DNA from: Azospirillum sp. TSO22-1
GTDB lineage: Bacteria > Pseudomonadota > Alphaproteobacteria > Azospirillales > Azospirillaceae
NCBI RefSeq assembly: GCF_003116015.1
Contig: NZ_LGQZ01000061.1
Location: forward strand, 1-64,000
DNA: 64,000 bases
Direction: 5' to 3'
Shown: positions 20,615 through 28,481 of the stretch, one piece after another
Numbering within the stretch: the first letter of the stretch is position 1
Layout of the letters: every line of letters starts with the position of its first letter
Notes under the pieces: model-generated
Seen by the model: only the letters and a program-made list of their open reading frames with translations
What the model was told of the DNA's origin: nothing
The model's database searches: none
Program-made: the position numbers and the translations under genes

Positions 20615-20768
20615 GGCGGTGCACCATCCCGTGCGCGGAAGACTATCCACTATGGCCTATTTCGCAGGTGCAGCAAAGCCCTTCCTGCGCGTGCGGATTT
20701 GACCCATTGATTTCAAAGGGTTTCCACCTCAGACTCGACGGTGGATCCACACGCGGGGAGGGGCCACG

Positions 20769-22016
20769 ATGGCGCAGGCGGCGGGGCGCGGCGTCCTGAC
20801 CCGGCTGGCGGCGCTGCGCGACGCGCCGGAGCCGCTGGCGGCGCTGCTGGTCGACTTCCGCGGCATCGAGCACGGCGACGACCCGCGCTTCTCGCTGACC
20901 CTCGACCATTATCTGGAAAGCTGGCTGGGTGCGCGGGAGCGCGAGGTGTTCCGGCTGCCCGGCCCGCGCCTGCTGATCCTCGCCCCGGCCGACGCCGCAC
21001 CGCTGCTGGAGAGCGGGGCGCAGGCGCTGGTGCAGGTGCTGCGCCAGCACGGCTTCGGCGCCATGCGCTTCACCACCTGGGACGTCGCCAGGGACGCCGC
21101 CCGCCTCGCTGCCGAGGTGGCGCCGCCCGAGGCGCTGGACCGCGCCAGGGCGCTGGCCGCCGCCGAACGCGTCCCCACCGCGGCGCTGGGCCAGGTGCTG
21201 GAGGTCGAGCGCGTGCTGCACGGCGCCGACATCGAGAGCCTGGTGCGCGAGCAGACCGTCTGGTCCTTCGCCGATCCCGACCAGCCGGAGCCGGTGCTCA
21301 CCGAGCTGGCGGTGTCGATGGAGGAACTGGAGGCGCGGCTCGACCTGCCGCTGCGCCGCGACGCGTGGCTGCGGCACGAGGTGTTCGCCCGGCTCGACCG
21401 CGGGCTGATGCGCCACGTGGCGCGCGACCGGCTGCACGACCGCCGGCCGCTCGCCATCGACCTGCACACCGCCACCGTGCTGGACGACCGCTTTTCCGAG
21501 CTGGCGCACGCCATCCCCGCCGAGATGCGCCGCCGCCTCACCGCCGAGCTGGCTTGCTGGGAATCCGGCCTGTCGTCCGAGCGCTTCGTGGCCGCCGCCA
21601 CGCGGCTCGCCGACCTGGGCTTCGCGGTGGCGGTGGACCACGTGCCGCTGACGGCGCTGGGCGCGCTCGACCTCGGCGGGGTCGAGGTGGCGGCGGTCAA
21701 GGCGCTGTGGGTGCCGGGCACCCCGGACGCCGAGGCGCTGCTGCGTGCCGGGGTCGGGCGCTTCGGCCCCGAGCGGCTGGTGCTGTGGCGCTGCGAGCGC
21801 CCGGACGCCGTCGAGACCGGCCGCCGGGCCGGCGTCGCGCTGTTCCAGGGCCACGCCGCCGACGCGGCGGCGCGCGGCGGGGGCGCGGAGGCTTCCGAAC
21901 CGCCGCCCCGTTCCCGCGGGCGCGCCGAGCCCGAGGCGGCCACGGAGGACGAGGCGCCGGAGGCCGGAAAGCCCAGGGGCGGCCTGCTGGCCCGCCTGTT
22001 CGGGCGCGGCGGTTGA
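20769..22016 (+). CDS. Degenerate EAL-domain-like protein
   Basis: A 415-residue cytoplasmic protein. From about residue 225 the sequence follows the EAL phosphodiesterase fold with most ligands altered: AIDLHTATV stands for the substrate-binding xNLS segment, AVAVDH for the metal-binding DD, VKALWVP keeps the Lys, CERPDAVETGRRAG resembles the EGVET loop and LFQGH keeps QG. No EAL tripeptide is seen, so c-di-GMP hydrolysis is unlikely. The C-terminal 60 residues are low-complexity, ending in a basic amphipathic stretch (GLLARLFGRGG). It lies just upstream of the motA/motB pair but probably has a separate promoter. Confidence 0.6.
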   Translation: MAQAAGRGVLTRLAALRDAPEPLAALLVDFRGIEHGDDPRFSLTLDHYLESWLGAREREVFRLPGPRLLILAPADAAPLLESGAQALVQVLRQHGFGAMRFTTWDVARDAARLAAEVAPPEALDRARALAAAERVPTAALGQVLEVERVLHGADIESLVREQTVWSFADPDQPEPVLTELAVSMEELEARLDLPLRRDAWLRHEVFARLDRGLMRHVARDRLHDRRPLAIDLHTATVLDDRFSELAHAIPAEMRRRLTAELACWESGLSSERFVAAATRLADLGFAVAVDHVPLTALGALDLGGVEVAAVKALWVPGTPDAEALLRAGVGRFGPERLVLWRCERPDAVETGRRAGVALFQGHAADAAARGGGAEASEPPPRSRGRAEPEAATEDEAPEAGKPRGGLLARLFGRGG

Positions 22017-22042
22017 GCGCAGCAGACCTCCGCCGATGTCCG

Positions 22043-22071
22043 TTGACGCTGCATCGTGCCGGGTGTGCAAT
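22043..22071 (+). promoter_or_regulatory. Candidate sigma-70-type promoter for motAB
   Basis: TTGACG (22043-22048), a 17-bp spacer and TGCAAT (22066-22071), the only good -35/-10 match I noticed in the window, about 40 bp before the stator gene start. This fits separate transcription of the stator pair. Confidence 0.45.
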
Positions 22072-22112
22072 ACCTTTGATTTGATGCGTTTCCTCAGCGT
22101 CGGAGGTGGGTG

Positions 22113-22907
22113 TTGAGCCCGGCGCGCAGACTCCCCGGCTTCCTCAGCTCGACCGCGCTCGGCCTCACCGGGGCGCTCGGGCTGCTGGTCTACATCGGCA
22201 TGGGGCACGGGGTGGAGGCCCTGTGGAATCCGACGGGCGCGGTGATCGTCTCCGGCGGCATCGCGGTGGCGGCGCTGCTGGCGTTCCGCGTGCGCGAGCT
22301 GTGGGCGGCGCTGTCCGCCTTCGCCGCCATCTTCCGCGACGAGGACTCGATATCCTCCGACATCGAGGAGATCGTCGCTTTCGCCCGCCTCTGCCAGCGC
22401 GGCCAGGTGCAGCAGGCCGAGGCGCAGGGCGCCAAGGTGAGGAGCCCGTTCCTGCGCCTGGGCTTCCAGCTGATCGTCGATGCCGCCCCGGTCAATGACA
22501 TCCTGCACGTGATGAACTGGCGCATCCAGAAGCTGATCGAGCAGGAGGCCGCGCAGGCCCGGCTGTTCCGCACGCTGGCCGGTCTGGCGCCGGCCTTCGG
22601 GCTGCTGGCGACGCTGGTCGGGCTGATCGGCATGATGGCGCAGCTGGGATCCGCCACCATCGCCCAGGTCGGCGAGCACATGTCGGTGGCGCTGGTCGCC
22701 ACGCTGTACGGCGTGGTGCTCGCCAACGTCGTCTTCAAGCCGATCGCCATCAAGCTGGAGCAGCGCACGGCGCGCCGCGTGGCGATGCTGAACGTGCTGC
22801 TGGAAGGCATCCTCCTGGTGCGGCTCGGCCGCTCGCCGACGGTGGTCGCCGACGCGCTGGCCGAATTCGTCCGCGAACGCAGGGACGAGCTCCATGGCGC
22901 CACGTGA
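22113..22907 (+). CDS. motA: Flagellar motor stator protein MotA/PomA-like
   Basis: An inner-membrane stator subunit of about 264 residues with four spans (about 10-28, 42-60, 156-178 and 189-210). The family segments LAPAFGLLATLVGLIGMM and ALVATLYGVVLANVVFKP are diagnostic for MotA/PomA/TolQ-like ion channels. A large cytoplasmic loop lies between spans 2 and 3. I chose the TTG at 22113 because GGAGGT is 5 nt upstream; the adjacent GTG at 22110 is too close to it. The gene overlaps motB by 14 nt. The loop sequence resembles sodium-type PomA at least as much as MotA; ion specificity is undecided. Confidence 0.88.
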   Translation: MSPARRLPGFLSSTALGLTGALGLLVYIGMGHGVEALWNPTGAVIVSGGIAVAALLAFRVRELWAALSAFAAIFRDEDSISSDIEEIVAFARLCQRGQVQQAEAQGAKVRSPFLRLGFQLIVDAAPVNDILHVMNWRIQKLIEQEAAQARLFRTLAGLAPAFGLLATLVGLIGMMAQLGSATIAQVGEHMSVALVATLYGVVLANVVFKPIAIKLEQRTARRVAMLNVLLEGILLVRLGRSPTVVADALAEFVRERRDELHGAT

Positions 22908-23661
22908 ACCCGTCGAACTGCCGGCGGAGCGCGTCCGCATGCCGGCCGCCAACGCCGACGAGGACCAGGAGATCTGGCTGCTCAGCTACTCCGACCTGGT
23001 GACGCTGCTGTTCTCGGTGTTCGTCATGCTGCTGGCGATCACCACGCTGAAGGACCAGTTGCCGACCACGCCGCTGCCGCCCGACGCGCCGGCGATCACC
23101 GTGCCGGCGGCCTCCGCGGAGGAGGAACCCGCCCCATCGCCCGAGCCGGTACCCGTGCCGATCCGTGAGGATCCTCGCCCGCGCCTCGACCCCGACCAGG
23201 TGGCGGTGGAGGCGCCGGAACCGCTGATCGACCGCTGGCGGGCAAGGCTGTCGGCGTTGGGCGTGCCGCCGGGCGTGGCGGTCAGCGTGCGGCAGAACCG
23301 GGTGGGTATCGTCATCGGCGACGCCATCCTGTTCGCGCCGGGGCAGGTGGAGCTGTCCACCCCCGGCCGCGGCGTGCTGCGCCGCCTGCTGCCGGTGCTG
23401 CTGGCCGCCCCCGGCGAGATTGTGGTGGAGGGGCACACCGACGCCGTCCCGACCACCGGCGGCCGCTTCGCCTCCAACTGGGAGGTGTCCACCGCCCGCG
23501 CCTCCAGCGTCGTGCGCGCGCTGGTCGAGCTGGGCGTGCCGGCGCGCCGGCTGTCGGCGGTGGGCTACGCCGACACCCGGCCGATCGCGGTGGGCACCGA
23601 TCCGGCGTCGAACGCGCGCAACCGGCGGGTGGCGATTTCCCTGCAGGCGAGCGAGCAGTAA
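22894..23661 (+). CDS. motB: Flagellar motor stator protein MotB/PomB-like
   Basis: A 255-residue protein with one span right after SYSDLVTLLFSVFVMLLA; Asp34 is the expected ion-carrying residue. A Pro/Glu-rich linker (about 50-100) precedes an OmpA-type peptidoglycan-binding domain with EGHTDAVP, NWEVSTARAS and NARNRRVAI. It anchors the stator to the cell wall. Start codon and reading frame overlap the 3' end of motA, the normal stator arrangement. No other flagellar gene adjoins, although a DUF1217 gene and a chemoreceptor occur elsewhere in the window. Confidence 0.9.
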   Translation: MAPREPVELPAERVRMPAANADEDQEIWLLSYSDLVTLLFSVFVMLLAITTLKDQLPTTPLPPDAPAITVPAASAEEEPAPSPEPVPVPIREDPRPRLDPDQVAVEAPEPLIDRWRARLSALGVPPGVAVSVRQNRVGIVIGDAILFAPGQVELSTPGRGVLRRLLPVLLAAPGEIVVEGHTDAVPTTGGRFASNWEVSTARASSVVRALVELGVPARRLSAVGYADTRPIAVGTDPASNARNRRVAISLQASEQ

Positions 23662-23664
23662 AAG

Positions 23665-23762
23665 CCCTCCCCCGCCTCCGGCGGGGGAGGGTTGGGTGGG
23701 GGCAAGGTGTTTTCGCGAAGCCACTGCCCCCACCTGACCTCCCCCAGCGGGGCTGGGGGAGG
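23665..23762. repeat. Short extragenic palindrome family, copy 1
   Basis: Two strong hairpins (CCCTCCCCCGCC/GGCGGGGGAGGG at 23665-23691 and CCTCCCCCAGC/GCTGGGGGAGG at 23738-23762) flank an inverted pair GTGGGGGCA/TGCCCCCAC. It is related to elements at 53177-53235 and 59114-59231. It follows motB directly and may end its transcript. Confidence 0.8.
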
Positions 23763-23844
23763 GATCGCGTTCCCTCTTGAAAAGCGACCACCACCTGTCC
23801 GAACTACTACGCCGCAGCGCGCACCACGGCAGGCACACCCACCC

Positions 23845-24579
23845 ATGGCGATGATCCTCATAGAGAACCTCGTGAAGCGCTTCGGCGCGTTCGCGGCGGT
23901 GGACGGCATCGGCTTCGCGGTCGAGCGCGGCACGGTGCTGGGCTTCCTCGGTCCCAACGGCGCCGGCAAATCCACCACCATGAAGATGATCACCGGCTTC
24001 CTGCCGCCCACGTCGGGCCGCGTGCGCGTCTGCGGCCACGACGTGCAGGCCGAGCCGCTGGCGGTCAAGCGCCGCATCGGCTACCTGCCCGAGGGCGCGC
24101 CCACCTACCCCGACATGACGCCGCTGGCCTTCCTGGAGTTTGTCGCCCGCGTCCGCGGCCTGAAGGGCCGGGCCGCCATAGACCGCGCGGTCGGGCGGAC
24201 CGACCTCGGCGCCGTGCTGCACCAGCCCATCGACACGCTGTCCAAGGGCTACCGCCGCCGCGTCGGGCTGGCGCAGGCGATCCTGCACGACCCCGACGTG
24301 CTGATCCTCGACGAGCCGACCGACGGCCTCGACCCCAACCAGAAGCACGAGGTGCGCCGGCTGATCCGCGCCATGGCCGCCGACAAGGCGATCATCCTGT
24401 CCACCCACATCCTGGAGGAGGTGGAGGCGGTGTGCACCCGCGCCCTGATCATCGGCCGCGGCAAGGTGCTGGCGGAGGGTGCGCCGGACGGCGCCAGCTG
24501 GCGCTTCGGCGACCTGGAGGCGCCGCCCGGCGGCCTGGACGCCCTGTTCCGCCGCGTCACCTTGGGAGAGGCGGTATGA
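23845..24579 (+). CDS. ABC transporter ATP-binding protein (GldA-like)
   Basis: A 244-residue ATPase with Walker A GPNGAGKST, the GldA-type signature LSKGYRRRVGLAQA, Walker B VLILDEPTDGLDP and switch His in LSTHILEE. It powers the membrane protein encoded next. The ATG at 23845 gives the typical N terminus MILIENLVKRFGAF after two extra residues (a second ATG is at 23851); no good Shine-Dalgarno sequence is present for either. The four genes 23845-28055 overlap or nearly touch and form one operon of the type also found in many non-gliding bacteria. Confidence 0.9.
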   Translation: MAMILIENLVKRFGAFAAVDGIGFAVERGTVLGFLGPNGAGKSTTMKMITGFLPPTSGRVRVCGHDVQAEPLAVKRRIGYLPEGAPTYPDMTPLAFLEFVARVRGLKGRAAIDRAVGRTDLGAVLHQPIDTLSKGYRRRVGLAQAILHDPDVLILDEPTDGLDPNQKHEVRRLIRAMAADKAIILSTHILEEVEAVCTRALIIGRGKVLAEGAPDGASWRFGDLEAPPGGLDALFRRVTLGEAV

Positions 24580-25325
24580 CCGGCAATTTTGTTGGCACGG
24601 GCGCCATCTTCCGCCGCGAGCTGGCCGCCTATTTCGCCACGCCGGTGGCCTACGTGTTCATCGTCGGCTTCCTGCTGCTGGCGGGCGTCTCCACCTTCTA
24701 CGTCGGCGGCCTGCTGGAGCGCGGGCAGGCCGACCTGCGGCCGTTCTTCCAGTCCCACCCCTGGCTCTACGTCGTGCTGATGCCGGCCGTCGCCATGCGC
24801 CTGTGGGCGGAGGAGCGGCGCGCCGGCACCATCGAGCTGCTGCTGACCCTGCCGGTGGACCTCGGCGCCGTGGTGGTGGGGAAGTTCCTGGCGGCCTGGG
24901 CCTTCACCGCGGTGGCGCTGGCGCTGACCGCGCCGGTGTGGCTGACCGTCAACGCGCTGGGCCATCCCGACAACGGCGTGGCGCTGGCCGGCTACGTCGG
25001 CAGCCTGCTGATGGCCGGCGGCTACTTGGCGGTGTGCGGCGCGCTGTCGGCGCTGACCCGCAACCAGGTGGTCGCCTTCGTGCTGGGCGTGGTGGCGTGC
25101 CTGCTGCTGACCGTGGCGGGCAGCCCGATCGTGCTGGACGCCGTGGCGGGATGGGCGCCGCGGGCGCTGATCGACGCGGTGGCGGGATTCAGCGTGCTGA
25201 CCCGCTTCGCCGCCATCATGGACGGCGTCATCGACCTGCGCGACGTGGTGTTCTTTGCCTCGCTGATCGCGCTGGCGCTGTTCGCCAACGCGCTGGTCGT
25301 GGACCTGCGCAAGGGGGTGGGGTGA
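24576..25325 (+). CDS. ABC transporter permease (GldF-like, ABC-2 type)
   Basis: A 249-residue polytopic membrane protein with about six spans. The N terminus has a conserved FRRELAAYFATPVAYVFI and the segment RLWAEERRAGTIELLLTLPV, both typical of the ABC-2 permease group that includes GldF. The ATG overlaps the ATPase stop (ATGA). Substrate and direction of transport are unknown. Confidence 0.88.
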   Translation: MTGNFVGTGAIFRRELAAYFATPVAYVFIVGFLLLAGVSTFYVGGLLERGQADLRPFFQSHPWLYVVLMPAVAMRLWAEERRAGTIELLLTLPVDLGAVVVGKFLAAWAFTAVALALTAPVWLTVNALGHPDNGVALAGYVGSLLMAGGYLAVCGALSALTRNQVVAFVLGVVACLLLTVAGSPIVLDAVAGWAPRALIDAVAGFSVLTRFAAIMDGVIDLRDVVFFASLIALALFANALVVDLRKGVG

Positions 25326-27127
25326 TGAGCCGCTCCGCCCGTTCCCTGACCGCGCTGGCGCTTGCCGCCATCCTGTTCGTCGCGGTCAACGTGCTGGCGC
25401 AGAACACGCTGCGCGGCGCGCGTCTCGACCTGACCGCTGAGGCTCGGCACACGCTGTCGCCCGGCACGCTTAACCTGATTGGCGGCCTGCGCGAGCCGCT
25501 GGCGCTGACCCTGTACGTCTCCGCCTCGCTGGCCGACGAGATCCCGGCGCTGCGCACCCACGGCCAGCGCGTGCGCGAGCTGCTGGAGGAGATCGCGGCG
25601 CGCGCCGACGGCCGCGTGCGCCTGACCGTCATCGACCCGGAGCCCTATTCCGACGCCGAGGACCGCGCCGTCGAGGCCGGCCTGCAGCCGGTGCCGCTCG
25701 ACCGCGCCACCGGGCGGCCGTTCTACCTGGGGCTGGTCGGCACCGACGGCACCGACCGGCAGGAGACCGTCCCCTTCCTCGACCCGGCGCGCGAGGCGTT
25801 CCTGGAGTACGACGTCACCAAGCTGCTGCACACGCTGACCGAGACGCGGAAGCCGGTGGTGGGCATCCTCACCGACATGCCCCTGGCCTTCGGCCCCGGC
25901 GGGCTGGCCGAGGCGATGCGCGGCGGCGCCAAGCCCTACGCGGTGTACCAGCAGCTGCGCGCGCTGTTCGACGTGCGGCTGCTGCAACCGACGCTCACCG
26001 CGGTGGATCCGGACGTGAGCGTGCTGCTGGTCGCCCGGCCCGCCGGCCTGTCGGACGACACGCTGCACGCCATCGACCAGTATGTCCTGAAGGGTGGCAA
26101 GGCGCTGCTGTTCGTCGATCCCTGGGCGGAGAGCGACCTCGACCACGGCGCCGACAAGGCCGCCACGCTGCCGGCGCTGTTCGACGCCTGGGGCCTGACC
26201 ATGGACGCGGGGCGCTTCGTCGCCGACCCGCGCCTCGCCATCTCGGCCGGCACCGGGCGTCGCACCGTGCCGTACCCGGCGTGGCTGGCGCTGGGCGCCG
26301 AGGAACGCGACCGCGCCGACGTGGTCACGGCCGACCTCGGCATGATCAACGTCGCCACCGCGGGCAGCCTGGGTGCGCGCGACGGCACGGGGATCACCCT
26401 GGCGCCGCTTCTCACCTCCTCGCCGGCCGGGCAGCTGGCCGACGTGGCGCTGGTGGCCGGGCGGCCGGACCCGGAGAAGCTGCTGACCTCGCTGGCGCCG
26501 CAGGGCCGGGTGCAGGTGCTCGCCGCGCGGGTGAACGGCCGGCTGAGGACCGCCTTCCCCGCCCGCGACGGCGTCAAGGAGAGCACCGCCCCGGCCAACC
26601 TGATCGTCGTCGCCGACAGCGATCTGCTGGAGAACCGTTTCTGGACCGACGGGCGGCAGCCCTTCGCCGGCAACGGCGACTTCGTGGTCAACGCGGTGGA
26701 GAACCTCGCCGGCGGCGCCGACCTGATCGGGCTGCGCGGGCGCGCCGGCTCGACCCGGCCGTTCACGCTGGTGGAGGACCTGCGCCGCGCCGCCGGCCAG
26801 CAGGTGCTGGCGCACGAGCAGGAGCTGCGCCGCCGGCTCAATGACACGGAGCGGCGCCTGTCCGCCATCCAGGCCAAGGTGCCGCCCGGCTCCGGCACGC
26901 TGCTGCCGGCCGAGGAGCAGGCGGAGATCGACCGCTTCCGCGCCGAGGTGGCGCGCATTCGAAAGGAGCTGCGCGCCGTGCAGCACACCCTCAACCGCGA
27001 CATCGAGCACCTGGAGGCGACGGTGAAGGCGGTCAACATCGCGGTGGTGCCGCTGGCGGTCGCGGTCGGCGCGGTCGGTCTCGCCGGCTGGCACGCGCGC
27101 CGCCGGGCGCGCCGGGTGCGGGAGTGA
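25325..27127 (+). CDS. GldG-like ABC transporter auxiliary protein
   Basis: A 600-residue protein anchored by an N-terminal span (about 8-28) and a C-terminal span (near 570-592), with a large extracytoplasmic region between. The segment LDLTAEARHTLSPGT after the first span is characteristic of the GldG family, whose middle domain resembles a small-molecule-binding fold. A coiled-coil region of about 70 residues (from QELRRRLNDTERRLSAIQ) precedes the last span. The ATG overlaps the permease stop (TGATG). The biochemical role of the family outside gliding bacteria is not established. Confidence 0.85.
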   Translation: MSRSARSLTALALAAILFVAVNVLAQNTLRGARLDLTAEARHTLSPGTLNLIGGLREPLALTLYVSASLADEIPALRTHGQRVRELLEEIAARADGRVRLTVIDPEPYSDAEDRAVEAGLQPVPLDRATGRPFYLGLVGTDGTDRQETVPFLDPAREAFLEYDVTKLLHTLTETRKPVVGILTDMPLAFGPGGLAEAMRGGAKPYAVYQQLRALFDVRLLQPTLTAVDPDVSVLLVARPAGLSDDTLHAIDQYVLKGGKALLFVDPWAESDLDHGADKAATLPALFDAWGLTMDAGRFVADPRLAISAGTGRRTVPYPAWLALGAEERDRADVVTADLGMINVATAGSLGARDGTGITLAPLLTSSPAGQLADVALVAGRPDPEKLLTSLAPQGRVQVLAARVNGRLRTAFPARDGVKESTAPANLIVVADSDLLENRFWTDGRQPFAGNGDFVVNAVENLAGGADLIGLRGRAGSTRPFTLVEDLRRAAGQQVLAHEQELRRRLNDTERRLSAIQAKVPPGSGTLLPAEEQAEIDRFRAEVARIRKELRAVQHTLNRDIEHLEATVKAVNIAVVPLAVAVGAVGLAGWHARRRARRVRE

Positions 27128-27131
27128 GCCG

Positions 27132-28055
27132 ATGCGCACGCGATCCCTCCTCCTCCTGGCGGTATTGACCGCCGTCACTGTCGCCGCCGCCGGCTGGTCG
27201 GTGGCCGTCCGCAGCCGCACCGCGCCGGTGGTGGAAGGGCCGCTGGTCCCGGGCCTCGCCGCGCGGGTCAACGACGCCGCCCGGCTGGAGATCGTCGGCC
27301 AAGGCAGCCGCGTCACCATCGTCCGCACCGCCGGGGGCTGGGGCGTCGAGCAGAAGGACGGCTACCGCGCCGATCCCGACATGGTGAAGGCGCTGGTGCT
27401 CGCGGTCGCCAACGCCCGCGCGCTGGAGCCGCGCACCGCGCAGCCCGACCTCTACCCGCGCCTGCGCGTCGAGGATCCGGCGGCGCCCGGCGCCGCCTCC
27501 ACCGGCGTGACGCTGCGCGCAACGGACGGCACGCCGCTCGCCGCGCTGGTCGTCGGCAAGCCGGCCGCCGCACCGGGCACGCTCTACGCCCGGCGGGCGG
27601 GGGAGGGGCCGTCCTGGCTGGTCAAGGCCGACCTCGCCGTCGAGACCGACCCGCTGCGCTGGATCGACGCCGCGCTGCCCCGGGTGCCGCGCGACGCGGT
27701 GGCGTCGGTGGAGATCCGCCAGCCGGACGGCCGCGCCGTGGTCATTCAGCGCGACGCGCCGGACAAGCCGTTCGCCGCGTCGGTGCCCGCCATCCCGGCG
27801 CTGATCGATGAGACGGTGGACGCGATGGCGCAGCTCGTCCCGCAGGACGTGGCGAAGGCCGGCCCGGCGCCGGACGCGGTCGTCACGACGGTGCGCCGTT
27901 TCGACGGCACGGCTGTGGTGCTGCGCACCGTCCGGCGCGACGGTCAGGCCTGGGTGATGTTCGAGGACAAGCCGGGCTGGCGGTTCCGGGTGTTCGACGT
28001 GCCCGGCCGCGCTCTGACCCGCACGCCCGGGGACTTCGCGGAGGGAAAGTCGTGA
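27132..28055 (+). CDS. DUF4340 domain-containing protein
   Basis: A 307-residue protein with an N-terminal signal anchor (MRTRSLLLLAVLTAVTVAAA) and an extracytoplasmic region organised as repeated beta-rich segments such as VTIVRTAGGWGVEQKDGYRAD and VVIQRDAPDKPF. DUF4340 proteins are the usual fourth member of this GldA-F-G-like operon. It begins five bases after the GldG-like stop, and its own stop overlaps the yjbQ start. No enzymatic motif is visible. Confidence 0.82.
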   Translation: MRTRSLLLLAVLTAVTVAAAGWSVAVRSRTAPVVEGPLVPGLAARVNDAARLEIVGQGSRVTIVRTAGGWGVEQKDGYRADPDMVKALVLAVANARALEPRTAQPDLYPRLRVEDPAAPGAASTGVTLRATDGTPLAALVVGKPAAAPGTLYARRAGEGPSWLVKADLAVETDPLRWIDAALPRVPRDAVASVEIRQPDGRAVVIQRDAPDKPFAASVPAIPALIDETVDAMAQLVPQDVAKAGPAPDAVVTTVRRFDGTAVVLRTVRRDGQAWVMFEDKPGWRFRVFDVPGRALTRTPGDFAEGKS

Positions 28056-28471
28056 GACAGGCCACCACCACGCTGCCGGTCGGGACCCGCGGCCAGGGTC
28101 TCGTGGAGATCACCGCCCCGGTCGCCCGCTGGCTGTCTGGCACCGGGATCGGCACCGGGCTGCTGACGCTGTTCTGCCGGCACACCTCGGCGTCCCTGGT
28201 CATCCAGGAGAACGCCGACCCCGACGTGCGCACCGACCTGGAGCGCTTCTTCAAGCGCCTGGTGAAGGAGGACCCGTCGCTCTACGACCACACCCTGGAG
28301 GGGCCGGACGACATGCCGGCCCACATCCGCGCGGCGCTGACCGCGGTGCAGTTGTCCATCCCGGTGGTCGGGGGGCGGATGGCGCTCGGCACGTGGCAGG
28401 GGATCTACCTGTTCGAGCACCGGGCGCGCCCACATGGGCGCGAGGTGGTGGCGCACGTGATCGGGGAGTGA
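28052..28471 (+). CDS. yjbQ: YjbQ/UPF0047 family protein
   Basis: A 139-residue compact protein with the family motifs CRHTSASLVIQENADPDV and GGRMALGTWQGIYLFEHR. YjbQ has been described as a promiscuous enzyme with thiamine-phosphate synthase activity; its physiological role is unclear. The GTG start at 28052 overlaps the stop of the DUF4340 gene by four bases, so it is translated with the ABC cluster, which may be coincidental packing. Confidence 0.88.
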   Translation: MRQATTTLPVGTRGQGLVEITAPVARWLSGTGIGTGLLTLFCRHTSASLVIQENADPDVRTDLERFFKRLVKEDPSLYDHTLEGPDDMPAHIRAALTAVQLSIPVVGGRMALGTWQGIYLFEHRARPHGREVVAHVIGE

Positions 28472-28481
28472 GGCCGCCGCC

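Noticed and set aside
20615-20768. NifA/sigma-54 control sites before nifQ
   Set aside because: No TGT-N10-ACA was found. The best -24/-12-like match (minus strand, near 20673-20685) has GG and GC nine rather than ten bases apart and lacks the rest of the consensus.
23845-28055. Gliding motility machinery
   Set aside because: The genes resemble gldA/F/G, but this ABC group is common in non-gliding bacteria and no other gld or spr gene is present.
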